64,000 bases of DNA from Streptococcus mitis subsp. hohhotensis. Its GTDB lineage: Bacteria; Bacillota; Bacilli; Lactobacillales; Streptococcaceae. The notes under the pieces are model-generated. The model made no database searches, had not been told where the DNA came from, and saw nothing but the letters and a program-made list of their open reading frames with translations. The stretch lies in assembly GCF_020089495.2 (NCBI RefSeq), contig NZ_JAIRCA020000001.1, forward strand, positions 127,465 to 191,464, given 5' to 3'. Each line of letters opens with the position of its first letter. Within the stretch, counting starts at the first letter, position 1. Shown piece by piece: positions 37,151 through 45,674 of the stretch. The translations under genes and the position numbers were made by a program.

Positions 37151-38149
37151 ATGTCAGAAAAAAGAGAATGGGTTTTAAAAGCATTTAGAGGAGAAGTGGT
37201 TGACCGTGTACCTGTAGGTTTTTGGCACCACTTTACATCAGAAGAGGAATGGTTAAAGGGATTTTCAAATCCCGTGATTATTGAAAAGAATATACAAGGT
37301 CACAAACAATTTATCCGTGAATTAAATCCCGACTTTATCAAGTTGATGAGTGATGGCTATTTTGCTTATCCAAATCCAGCTATTGCCAAAGGGCAATCAC
37401 TCCAAGAGTTGGCAGAGATTCAACCTCTGGGAGAAGATCATCCGTGGATTAGAGAGCAAGTAGAGTTAGTGAAGAAAATTAAGCAGGAGTTTACGGAAGA
37501 TATTGTTGCCATTTACAATATTTTTGCACCTGTGACCTACCTCAAATGGTTGCTTGGGGAAGTATCTGGTGGAGATGATCTCATTGCAGATTTCTTAGTT
37601 CAAGATCCTCAGAAATTGAAAAAAGTCCTCGATGTGATTGCGCAAGATATCGCTAGCTTGAGTCAAGCCATTATTAGAGATGCAGGAGCAGACGGTATCT
37701 ATCTCAGTGTGCAAAGTATTCAGGATGCGCGTGTTTCTGTTGAAGCCTATCAGGAGATTATTGCACCGAGTGAACTGACTGTTTTAAATGCAGCTAAGTC
37801 GGTTGGTGGGGTAAATATCCTTCATATCTGTGGCTATGAAGGAGCTAGAAACGATATTCATATCTTTGCCGACTATCCAGCTCATGTTTTTAACTGGGCA
37901 GTTGGTCCAGAAGGGATTAGTTTAAAAGAAGGCTGTGAGATTTTCAAGGGGCGTACTGTTTTGGGAGGATTTGAAAATGGAAAAGAAGGTCTTCTCTATC
38001 GAGGCAGTAAGGAAGAAATCCAAGCTGAAACCAAACGATTGATAGAAGAAACAGGCAAAGAGGGCCTCATACTGGGAGCAGATTGTACCATTCCGAGCGA
38101 TATTGCAGTGGAGCGTATCCAGTGGGTGAGAGAAGCATTAGCTAAATAA
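37151..38149 (+). CDS. URO-D superfamily protein 2, methyltransferase-like
   Basis: 332 aa, clearly paralogous to the 35928-36935 protein (VLKAFRGEVVDRVPVGFWHHF; NILHICGYEGARND). The same presumed zinc ligands are kept: His225, Cys227, Cys312. Conservation of the three ligands in both copies suggests that both are active. Two such proteins side by side may act on different methyl donors or form a heteromer. GGAG precedes the ATG. Next in the operon is the binding protein. Confidence 0.85.
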   Translation: MSEKREWVLKAFRGEVVDRVPVGFWHHFTSEEEWLKGFSNPVIIEKNIQGHKQFIRELNPDFIKLMSDGYFAYPNPAIAKGQSLQELAEIQPLGEDHPWIREQVELVKKIKQEFTEDIVAIYNIFAPVTYLKWLLGEVSGGDDLIADFLVQDPQKLKKVLDVIAQDIASLSQAIIRDAGADGIYLSVQSIQDARVSVEAYQEIIAPSELTVLNAAKSVGGVNILHICGYEGARNDIHIFADYPAHVFNWAVGPEGISLKEGCEIFKGRTVLGGFENGKEGLLYRGSKEEIQAETKRLIEETGKEGLILGADCTIPSDIAVERIQWVREALAK

Positions 38150-38160
38150 AGGAGAAGAAT

Positions 38161-39039
38161 ATGAGTAAGAAAACATGGATTATTGGTGGAGTTGCGGTTG
38201 TGGCAGTGCTTGGAGCAACAATTATTGGTAGAACTTTAGCAGGAGCATCTGCTAAAGGTGCGGATGCAGCTTCGTCTGGACAAGTAACAACTTTAAAAGT
38301 TGCCCATACCCAAAACTATGTCCCTTATGATTTTATTGACGAAAAAGGGGAATCAGATGGTTATGAAGTCGCTGTTTTAAAGGCGGTTGATGAAAAATTA
38401 GCAGATTATAAATTTGAGTATACTGGAACTAGTGATGATGATCTCTTGATTGGACTTGAGTCTGGCAAGTACGATATTGGAACGAAAGGTGCTTGGTATA
38501 CAGATGAACGGGCTAAGAAATTCATTATTCCATCTGAACCAGTAGGAGCCAGTATTATTGGTTTTACTGTCAGAAAAGAAGATGAAGCCAAATATAAGAA
38601 TATTGATGATTTCGCCAAAAACAAAGGAAAATTAGTACCCATCTCTCCTCAAAATGCTCAGTGGAATGTTATCAATAGTTATAATGAGAAACACAAGGAT
38701 ACACCGATTGAGTTGACAGCTGCTGAATCCTTCAAAGTGGCAGATGCTTATGCTTGGGTTTTAGAAGGACGTTATGATGCTTTCTTTGACATCAAGTTGT
38801 CTTTTGAAAAAGCAGTAACAGCAGAGGATGGTTCTTACCACCAATATGCGGACAAACTTAGCTGGTTCCCTTATAAAGGAATACCAACCTATCCATTGAT
38901 TCACCGTGATGAAAAGGGTGAGAAGTTTGCGAAAGAGTATGAAAAGGCTATTAAAGAATTAAAAGAAGATGGTACTCTAGCTAAACTTTCTCAAAAATAC
39001 TTTAAAGAAGATGTCTTTAGTTATGTTGATAAAGATTAG
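38161..39039 (+). CDS. Amino-acid-type ABC transporter binding protein, membrane-anchored
   Basis: 292 aa. Residues 6-26 form a hydrophobic segment (WIIGGVAVVAVLGATIIG) with no lipobox Cys, so it is either anchored by this helix or secreted. The remainder is a family-3 solute-binding protein (LKVAHTQNYVPYDFIDEKGESDGYEVAVLKAV). The ligand-loop region WYTDERAKKFIIPSEP is typical of polar amino-acid binders. GGAGAAG precedes the ATG. It serves the two permeases and ATPase that follow. Confidence 0.92.
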   Translation: MSKKTWIIGGVAVVAVLGATIIGRTLAGASAKGADAASSGQVTTLKVAHTQNYVPYDFIDEKGESDGYEVAVLKAVDEKLADYKFEYTGTSDDDLLIGLESGKYDIGTKGAWYTDERAKKFIIPSEPVGASIIGFTVRKEDEAKYKNIDDFAKNKGKLVPISPQNAQWNVINSYNEKHKDTPIELTAAESFKVADAYAWVLEGRYDAFFDIKLSFEKAVTAEDGSYHQYADKLSWFPYKGIPTYPLIHRDEKGEKFAKEYEKAIKELKEDGTLAKLSQKYFKEDVFSYVDKD

Positions 39040-39072
39040 ATGAGCAATCAGGCATGTTAGAAAGAGGTTTAC

Positions 39073-39765
39073 ATGGTTTCATATGATTTTTCAAGAGTGT
39101 TCCAATTTTTACCCACCTTATGGCAGGCACTTCCTATGACCTTGTCCATTCTCTTTTTTACTACAATCCTCGGTTCCCTTTTCGGTGGCTTACTGGCTTG
39201 GGCTCAAGTGGGAGAAGACAAGACTTTTGCAGGTTTTTCCAAGGCCTATATTTTCACTCTTCGCTGTACTCCTCCCATTGTCTTACTGTTTTTAGTCTTT
39301 TATGGTTTACCTGAATTTTTAAAATGGTGGCTGAATTTAGATATCAACAACTGGTCTGAAACGGTCTTCGTCTTATTTACCATGGTCTTGCTATTTGCGG
39401 CTATCATTGCAGAAGTGTTTAAGGCTTCTTATCAGGCAATTCCCAAAGGTCAGATGGAGGCTGGAGTCAGTATTGGTCTGACACCTAGTCAGACATTTTG
39501 GAGAATCATTTTTCCTCAGGCTTTTCAAGTGGCCCTTCCAAATGTGACGACCGCCATTCTAAATTTGATGCGGGACGCTGCCCTAGCCTATACGATTGGT
39601 TTTGTAGATGTCATGGGGGCTGGGAATCTCTTAATCAGTCGCAATTTGGGGAATTACTCTCTTGAAACCTATACAGCGGTTGCCATTCTTTATTGGGGTG
39701 TGGCCTTGGCTGTTTCCTTCTTGAGTCGCTTGTTAGAAAAATCTTTGGAAACGAAAGGGAGATAG
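39073..39765 (+). CDS. Amino-acid ABC transporter permease 1 (HisM/GlnP type)
   Basis: 230 aa, five membrane helices. The EAA loop reads GQMEAGVSIGLTPSQTFWRIIFPQAFQVALPN. It starts 33 nt after the binding-protein gene and ends 3 nt before the second permease. It forms a heterodimeric channel with the next gene product. Confidence 0.92.
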   Translation: MVSYDFSRVFQFLPTLWQALPMTLSILFFTTILGSLFGGLLAWAQVGEDKTFAGFSKAYIFTLRCTPPIVLLFLVFYGLPEFLKWWLNLDINNWSETVFVLFTMVLLFAAIIAEVFKASYQAIPKGQMEAGVSIGLTPSQTFWRIIFPQAFQVALPNVTTAILNLMRDAALAYTIGFVDVMGAGNLLISRNLGNYSLETYTAVAILYWGVALAVSFLSRLLEKSLETKGR

Positions 39766-39768
39766 GAT

Positions 39769-40491
39769 ATGGATTTAGACTATATTGCAAAAACCTTTTT
39801 AGAGACCTTAAAAGGGGTACCGACCACCTTGATTATCATGATTGTAGCCATGGTCTTAAGTTTTCTACCAGCCTTGTTTTTAGCTCTGGGACAAATATAT
39901 AAAGTAAAAGGTGTTCGAACTTTCTCTCTCGTGTATCTAGCTTTTATAAGAGCAACACCTCCGATTTTGCTGATTCTTTTCTTTTATAGTTTGTTTCCGA
40001 GTTTGCTCAATCAATTTCTCAAAAGCATAGGAAGTGATGTTGACATCTTTAAACTCAATCCTATCTATTATGCTTTTATTATCTATAACCTGATGACAAC
40101 AGGTAGTTTATCAGAAATCTTACGTTCGGCTATTTTGACTGTGGATAAGGGACGATTAGAAGCTGCACAAGCGATTGGTTTAACCACTAGTCAGGCTTAT
40201 GTGAGGATTGTTTTTCCACAGGCCTTGCGATCAGCCCTGCCCAATCTGGCTAATCTAGTTATAAATATTGTGAAAGGAACCTCTTTGGTCTTTGTGATGA
40301 CCATTAAGGATATTACAGCCATTGCCCGTGTTGAAGCGTCTTATGGTTATCAGTATTTTGAATCCTATTTTGTGATCTTTTTACAGTACATTCTTATTTG
40401 CGGGTTGATTCAATGGGGCTTTTCAATCTTAGAGAAACGCTATATTCGAAGAGAAAAGGGACAACTAGTGCCCAGTACAGGTTTAGCATAG
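39769..40491 (+). CDS. Amino-acid ABC transporter permease 2
   Basis: 240 aa, about five membrane helices. The EAA loop is GRLEAAQAIGLTTSQAYVRIVFPQALRSALPN. Paralogue and partner of the preceding permease. The spacing to the ATPase is 9 nt with a GGAGGA RBS. Confidence 0.92.
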   Translation: MDLDYIAKTFLETLKGVPTTLIIMIVAMVLSFLPALFLALGQIYKVKGVRTFSLVYLAFIRATPPILLILFFYSLFPSLLNQFLKSIGSDVDIFKLNPIYYAFIIYNLMTTGSLSEILRSAILTVDKGRLEAAQAIGLTTSQAYVRIVFPQALRSALPNLANLVINIVKGTSLVFVMTIKDITAIARVEASYGYQYFESYFVIFLQYILICGLIQWGFSILEKRYIRREKGQLVPSTGLA

Positions 40492-40500
40492 GAGGAGACA

Positions 40501-41265
40501 ATGTTACAAGTAGAACATATTGCAAAAAAATTTGGAGACAGACAAGTCCTGGAAGATGTTAATCTCAAGGTCAACCAAGGGGATGTGGTTGTAATATTGG
40601 GGCCATCTGGATCAGGTAAAACGACTTTTCTCAGATGTCTCAATCATTTAGAAAAGGCCGATAGTGGCTCTTTGAAGCTTGCTGATAAAGACTACGATCT
40701 TGGCAAATTGACCAAAAAAGATATTTTAGAAATTCGCCAGAAGACCGCCTTCGTTTTCCAACATTATAATTTATTCGCCAATAAAACAGCCTTGGAAAAT
40801 ATTTTAGAGGGTCTGGTGATTGCTCGGAAAATTCCTAAGGAAGAAGCCATCAAACGTGCGGAAGCTGCCTTAGAAAAAGTTGGTTTACTAGCTTATAAAG
40901 ATTACTATCCCTCTCAGCTTTCGGGAGGCCAGCAACAACGAATCGGTATTGCGCGCGCCATCGCTGTGAAACCAGAGGTCATTTTATTGGATGAGCCAAC
41001 ATCGGCCTTGGATCCAGAGTTGGTAGGGGATGTTTTAGATGTTTTAAAACAGTTAGCTAAAGAAGGGGTTACTATGGTAGTAGTGACACATGAGATGGGA
41101 TTTGCTAGAGATGTAGCCAACCATGTCATTTTTATGGATGGTGGGAAAATTGTTGAAGAAAATAATGCCCATGAGTTCTTTAGTCGTCCAAAAGAAGAAC
41201 GAACCAAGCAATTTTTGGCACGAATACTCTCGGATGCGACCTATAGTGTAGAATATATGATTTGA
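40501..41265 (+). CDS. Amino-acid ABC transporter ATPase (GlnQ type)
   Basis: 254 aa. Walker [10 protein letters not shown] is at 34-42, the signature [15 protein letters not shown] near 140 and Walker [15 protein letters not shown] near 160. It belongs to the polar amino-acid subfamily. Last gene of the URO-D-like operon, followed by a terminator. The C terminus extends slightly past the usual family end ([11 protein letters not shown]). Confidence 0.93.
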   Translation: MLQVEHIAKKFGDRQVLEDVNLKVNQGDVVVILGPSGSGKTTFLRCLNHLEKADSGSLKLADKDYDLGKLTKKDILEIRQKTAFVFQHYNLFANKTALENILEGLVIARKIPKEEAIKRAEAALEKVGLLAYKDYYPSQLSGGQQQRIGIARAIAVKPEVILLDEPTSALDPELVGDVLDVLKQLAKEGVTMVVVTHEMGFARDVANHVIFMDGGKIVEENNAHEFFSRPKEERTKQFLARILSDATYSVEYMI

Positions 41266-41290
41266 TAGATAGGCTTATTAGGGCAAAAAT

Positions 41291-41324
41291 CAATCCCCCG
41301 AGCTATAATGCTTGGGGGATTTTT
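41291..41324. terminator. Terminator after the ABC operon, probably shared with the pullulanase gene
   Basis: AATCCCCCGAGC-tataat-GCTTGGGGGATTTTT. The perfect stem has an A/T tract on each side, so it can also end the converging pullulanase transcript. Confidence 0.87.
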
Positions 41325-41340
41325 CTATAGGAGGGCTAGT

Positions 41341-44300
41341 TTAGTTCTCTTTTTTGTTTTTTAGTAAGAAACCGAGACCTAGAAGGGCGAGGAGACTAAT
41401 TCCTGCAAACAGGAGTTTGTGATCTTTTTTGGTTCCTGTATTTGGAAGTTCAGCTTGTTTAGCTAGGGGTGCAGGTGTATTATCCTTGATAGAATTTTCT
41501 ACCGATTCGTTTTGAACCGCCTCTTTTACAGATGCCTCTTGTGCTGGTTGTTCAGCTTGTGAATCAGTTGTAGCTTGGCTAGGTTTATGATCCTCATCCG
41601 CTACTTTTGCATCTGGTTTTGTAGAATCAGGTTTAGTTTGTGGAGCTGGAGTTTGCTGCTCAGGTTTGACTACTCGGTTTGGAATATTGTCTTGGCCGTT
41701 ATTTTGACCTTGCTCTTGTGTTAAGCTAGAAAGATCAAATTCTGGTTTTTCTTCCACAACTGGGGCAACGATGGCTCCGCCTTGAGAGACTCGAAGAACA
41801 GTGGCTGTAAGGGCATTTAATTTCAAGCCTTTTTCAGTCCATTCAATCCCTTTCGGGTTGGCAATTCCGACTGGTCCTGCTTGGTTTTCATCTGCTAAAA
41901 TTTCAGCATTTCTTAGATGTGCAAAGGCAGTTCCCAAGTTAAATTCGCGAGCTTTTTCGTCCGCATTGACAAAGACTGCGTAGATATCACCGTTTGGAGC
42001 AGTGATTTGGTAGCCAATTACTACATCCTCTTTTTCCACACCATTTTGACCTGGAACAGTGATGAGGTGGACACGATCCTTGATATCTTTAAGACTCTTG
42101 AGTCGGAAGGCATCTGTAGATTGACGAAGGGCAATCAACCCTTTCATATAGTCATGGCTCTTGACATTTTCAGGATATGCTTTTCTATCTGTAGCTTTAG
42201 TCCAGTCAAACTTGTTAATAGCATCACTCGAATCGTAAGAGTCATGGATGAAGTAAGGATAGTCAAATGGATTGCCGTCCTTATCACGCAACAAGTGAGA
42301 TTTGTTTGGTTGTTTGTCCTCTGCTACTGGAGTCTTGTAGGCTGGATCACGGAATTGTTTGGTACGTCCATATTCCTGACCAGAGTGGATAAATGGAGTT
42401 CCTTGAGCTGTCAAGACCATGAGATTTCCAAGTCGCAAACGACGGTGGATTTCAGCATAGTTCTCGGCCTTGCTTGGGTCTTTTTTAATAGACTGAGCGA
42501 TAATGTCAAAAAGGGTCAAGTTGTCATGGGCTGCGATGTATTGGATGACATCTCCAGGGCTGTCTGCTTCAAAGTTGGTTGGTTGAGCAATCAGATTTTT
42601 GAAGATAGTGTTGATATCACGCTTGCCACCTGTGATAAAGGCAGGTTGGCCTTCATTTGGATAACCAGACTTGAGGTTGTTACGGATGTCATCTGAGAAG
42701 ACTGCGACAGTATCGGTATGTTTCATCCAATCTTGGTCAGCAGCTTTAGTAGGCATATTTTCATCACCAGCATAGGTTCTCCAACCTTCACCTAGCATGA
42801 TGAGGTTTGGATTGAGGGCGCGTGCAGCCTTGTAAGCTTCTTCGATAGAAGCGGCATCATGGTCTCCCATCATATCGAAACGGAATCCATCAACTTTGTA
42901 GGTATCAACTAGATACTTGATAGAATCAACTAGGAGGCGTTTGGTCATATGGTGAGTTGTCCCCAAACGTCCACCACCAAAGCTAGTTCGAGGTGTTCCG
43001 TCAGCATCCATAAAGTGATAGTAGTTTGGTTCCAAATCTTCAAAGATATCGACTTTGGCTGTATGGTTATAAACTACGTCCAGGATGGCTCCCATGCCAC
43101 GTTTGTGGATTTCGTTGATGAGGTTTTTAAATTCTGCGATTCGTTTTCCTGGATTCTTAGGATCGCTTGAGTACATACCAGTCAATGAGAAGTAGTTTTG
43201 AGGGTCATATCCCCAGTTGTAGTTGCTGTTGCTTGAAGCATAGTCAGATAAGCGTTCGTGGTTCTTCAACTCATTGACAAAGTAGTAAGATAAGACTGGA
43301 AGGAGCTGGATGTGGGTTACACCTAAGTTTTTGAGGTAGTCTAGTTTTTCGATAAAGGCTTCAAAAGTACCAAATGGCTTAGTCAAATCTTTTGCGATGG
43401 CAGGATCTGAAGTGAAGTCACGCACATGAGCTTCATAGATGACAGCATCTTCGCGCGATTTGAAGTTGCGAATCTTACCATAAGTCAAGTCTTGAGGTCC
43501 TAGTTTAGCTGGATCTACAAAGGCAGCTTTAGCCACTTTATGGGCATCGTCAATCTTAGCATCGTCACTATTCCAAGCAGCGAGGGATTTAGCGTAAGGA
43601 TCGAGTGCAAGAACAGTTTTACCTTGACGCTCGATTTGGTATTGATAATAGTATCCAGTGAAATTTGTGATTCCTAGTTTGTTTGTGCTATCTAGAGTTT
43701 GTTTCCAAGTTCCTCTTTCCCCTTTTTCAAGAGCGACAGTTCCAACCACTTTTTCAGGGTCATTCTTGTCGTAGACAACGACAGAAACCTTATCGGCACT
43801 TGGTGACCAAAGGGTCAAATCAACTTGTTTTCCTTCTTCTTTGAGTTCAGCTCCAAGTTTACCATCATAGCTGTAAGTCTCATCTTTCAGGCGCCAGCTT
43901 GTTTTGGTAGTGAATTTGTCAGAGTTGTAGCTAACGGTATAAGGATGTTTTGTGTCAGAGAAATCTCCGCTGTAGGTCACTTTCTTGCCAGCTTCATCGA
44001 TTGAGACATCAGTAATAGCTACTTTGTTTCCTAGGTGATTAGTGATGTTAGAGTGTTTGAGGATATCCTCTTTTTTGGCACCGACTAGTGTTGAAAAACT
44101 ACTTTCAATGCTAGAAGTTCCTACGTGTTGGGCACCTGTCATACGGATATCGTGCACATAGTAGGGGTTGGTGTAGATGGTTTCGTCATCATCTTTTAGG
44201 AAAATTTGGCTATGATTTTTCAAATCTGTGAACTTATAATCTTCTTTACGGATTTTCACATCGTCTCCTTGTTTCTTTCTGTCTAGTAATAAAAATCCAA

Positions 44301-45228
44301 GATCTTTAGCTGCATCTTTGAGTGGAATATCGATATAGCGACCATATTTGCCTGTAGCCGTAAAGTCTGTTCCGTTAGGCCATTCACCACTACTTGGATT
44401 TTTCACATCTCCCCAGTACCAGAGAGATTTCTTGTCATAGTTGCCATCTGTACGATAGTAGTTGACGCGAATAGTTCCTGCAGGTTGTGGCTCGTAAGAG
44501 AAAACCTTGTGATCTTGGTCCAACCAAGCCTCATTCATCTTTGGTGCCAGTTTTTCTACCGATTTATCGCCGGTTAGATTTTTCCCAGCTGTATTGTTGA
44601 TGAGGAAGCTAATTTTCTTGGCTTGTTCTCCCTTTAATTTGACATCTAGGTAGTAGCCGTAGTCATCTTTTTTGGCATCCTTGAAGGACAAGGCTCCGTT
44701 AGGCCAGTTCTCAGAAGGTTTTTCAACATCGTCCCAAGTCCATAGTCCTTGAGCATCCTTGTTTTCTTCAGGAAGCTTTTTGACATGGATACGGAAGTAG
44801 TTGTCTTCTATTGGCTCTTCTGCCTTAGTTTCAGTCGTTACTGGACTCGTAGAAGTAGTTGTCTCACTTGAACGATCTTGTCCAGTTTGTGGTGCTGAAT
44901 CGGCTGGGCTTGCAACAGGAGTTGTTGGCTCTGTTGCAGGTTTTTCTTCTGTTTTCTCTAGGGAAGCGTTTGCATTATTAGGTGAAGAAAAATCGCTTTC
45001 TTTCTTACCAGAGCTCGTTGCTGTATCAGTAAGAGGTTGGGCAAGGGCAGTAGTAGTTTCACTATTACTTGCGTTAGTGGTTGTAGTATTTTCGTTGGCT
45101 GAGATAGTTGGTGTAGCCATGGCAAGTAGGACAAGGCTTGCTCCAATAAGGACAGAACCAGTTCCATTTTTGAGGGAACGGATGCTGTAGACCATTTTTT
45201 TCTCAGTTTGAGCTGGTGTTTTTCTCAT
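41341..45228 (-). CDS. spuA: Cell-wall-anchored pullulanase
   Basis: 1295 aa surface enzyme that debranches pullulan and glycogen. The YSIRK-like signal peptide is at about 12-44 (MVYSIRSLKNGTGSVLIGAS). A Ser/Thr linker is followed by two CBM41-type starch-binding modules (about 155-260 and 260-365), N-terminal GH13 accessory domains and the catalytic barrel with VDGFRFDMMG (nucleophile Asp) and LIMLGEGWRTY (acid Glu). A Pro/Gln/Lys-rich wall linker leads to LPNTG at 1261-1265, a membrane helix and a charged tail for sortase anchoring. Upstream is a cre site overlapping the promoter. Confidence 0.95.
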   Translation of the reverse strand: MRKTPAQTEKKMVYSIRSLKNGTGSVLIGASLVLLAMATPTISANENTTTTNASNSETTTALAQPLTDTATSSGKKESDFSSPNNANASLEKTEEKPATEPTTPVASPADSAPQTGQDRSSETTTSTSPVTTETKAEEPIEDNYFRIHVKKLPEENKDAQGLWTWDDVEKPSENWPNGALSFKDAKKDDYGYYLDVKLKGEQAKKISFLINNTAGKNLTGDKSVEKLAPKMNEAWLDQDHKVFSYEPQPAGTIRVNYYRTDGNYDKKSLWYWGDVKNPSSGEWPNGTDFTATGKYGRYIDIPLKDAAKDLGFLLLDRKKQGDDVKIRKEDYKFTDLKNHSQIFLKDDDETIYTNPYYVHDIRMTGAQHVGTSSIESSFSTLVGAKKEDILKHSNITNHLGNKVAITDVSIDEAGKKVTYSGDFSDTKHPYTVSYNSDKFTTKTSWRLKDETYSYDGKLGAELKEEGKQVDLTLWSPSADKVSVVVYDKNDPEKVVGTVALEKGERGTWKQTLDSTNKLGITNFTGYYYQYQIERQGKTVLALDPYAKSLAAWNSDDAKIDDAHKVAKAAFVDPAKLGPQDLTYGKIRNFKSREDAVIYEAHVRDFTSDPAIAKDLTKPFGTFEAFIEKLDYLKNLGVTHIQLLPVLSYYFVNELKNHERLSDYASSNSNYNWGYDPQNYFSLTGMYSSDPKNPGKRIAEFKNLINEIHKRGMGAILDVVYNHTAKVDIFEDLEPNYYHFMDADGTPRTSFGGGRLGTTHHMTKRLLVDSIKYLVDTYKVDGFRFDMMGDHDAASIEEAYKAARALNPNLIMLGEGWRTYAGDENMPTKAADQDWMKHTDTVAVFSDDIRNNLKSGYPNEGQPAFITGGKRDINTIFKNLIAQPTNFEADSPGDVIQYIAAHDNLTLFDIIAQSIKKDPSKAENYAEIHRRLRLGNLMVLTAQGTPFIHSGQEYGRTKQFRDPAYKTPVAEDKQPNKSHLLRDKDGNPFDYPYFIHDSYDSSDAINKFDWTKATDRKAYPENVKSHDYMKGLIALRQSTDAFRLKSLKDIKDRVHLITVPGQNGVEKEDVVIGYQITAPNGDIYAVFVNADEKAREFNLGTAFAHLRNAEILADENQAGPVGIANPKGIEWTEKGLKLNALTATVLRVSQGGAIVAPVVEEKPEFDLSSLTQEQGQNNGQDNIPNRVVKPEQQTPAPQTKPDSTKPDAKVADEDHKPSQATTDSQAEQPAQEASVKEAVQNESVENSIKDNTPAPLAKQAELPNTGTKKDHKLLFAGISLLALLGLGFLLKNKKEN

Positions 45229-45259
45229 GATGATTCTCCAATCAATAAATTTCTATATC

Positions 45260-45268
45260 AGTATAGCA
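45260..45268 (-). promoter_or_regulatory. Extended -10 promoter of the pullulanase gene
   Basis: Minus strand TGC-TATACT, 32 nt before the start codon. The -35 position falls inside the cre site at 45284-45297. Confidence 0.6.
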
Positions 45269-45283
45269 TGTAGTAAAATAATA

Positions 45284-45297
45284 TGCAAGCGTTTTCT
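45284..45297 (-). promoter_or_regulatory. cre site (CcpA) of the pullulanase gene
   Basis: Minus strand AGAAAACGCTTGCA fits the catabolite-responsive element consensus (WGWAANCGNTNNCA). It overlaps the -35 region, so CcpA binding would repress in rich sugar. This fits a polysaccharide-degrading enzyme. Confidence 0.7.
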
Positions 45298-45414
45298 CGA
45301 AATTAAAATAAAAGAAAATCGCAACAGGTTTTGCTACGATTTAGCCAGTATTTCTTATAGGAAAAGATTTTGTCAAAAAATCGTTAATCCCCTTGAAAAA
45401 TCTAGCTAAATAGG

Positions 45415-45674
45415 GTATAATATGAGTAATCATTTGTCGTAGGTTTTGTCTGAAATATTGTCCAGACAAGGCTCACAGCAGTTAAATCTTCTGAAAAAGT
45501 CAGATTTAGCTGCTCTTTTTGTGCTTTTTTTTCAGGATTTTGAGTACTTGTAACAAAGACTTAAAGATTCTGAAAATTTATCAAAGGGACACGGTGATAG
45601 GGGTTTTACAACCATATGACGATTAGAAAGCCTGATTGACAAGGCTTGGAACTTATTTACAAAGGAGAATCATC
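45415..45674 (+). promoter_or_regulatory. rpoB promoter and structured leader with attenuator-like hairpin
   Basis: AGGGTATAATATG supplies the -10 (TATAAT, 45417-45422). The leader of about 245 nt holds a strong hairpin, AGCAGTTAAATCT / AGATTTAGCTGCT (about 45477-45514), followed by CTTTTTGTGC, which looks like an intrinsic terminator inside the leader. A second AT-rich region precedes the RBS AAAGGAG. A 'Lacto-rpoB' leader motif is known upstream of rpoB in Lactobacillales, and this is probably it; exact limits cannot be set by eye. Confidence 0.65.

Noticed and set aside
35928-38149. Heme biosynthesis (uroporphyrinogen decarboxylase, hemE)
   Set aside because: No other heme genes nearby, the organism group lacks the pathway, and the His-X-Cys...Cys ligands point to the methyltransferase branch.
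41917-42696. 259-aa open frame on the plus strand opposite the pullulanase gene
   Set aside because: Lies wholly antisense to a well-supported catalytic domain, has no RBS and shows low-complexity Cys/Phe/Val-rich composition typical of a shadow frame.
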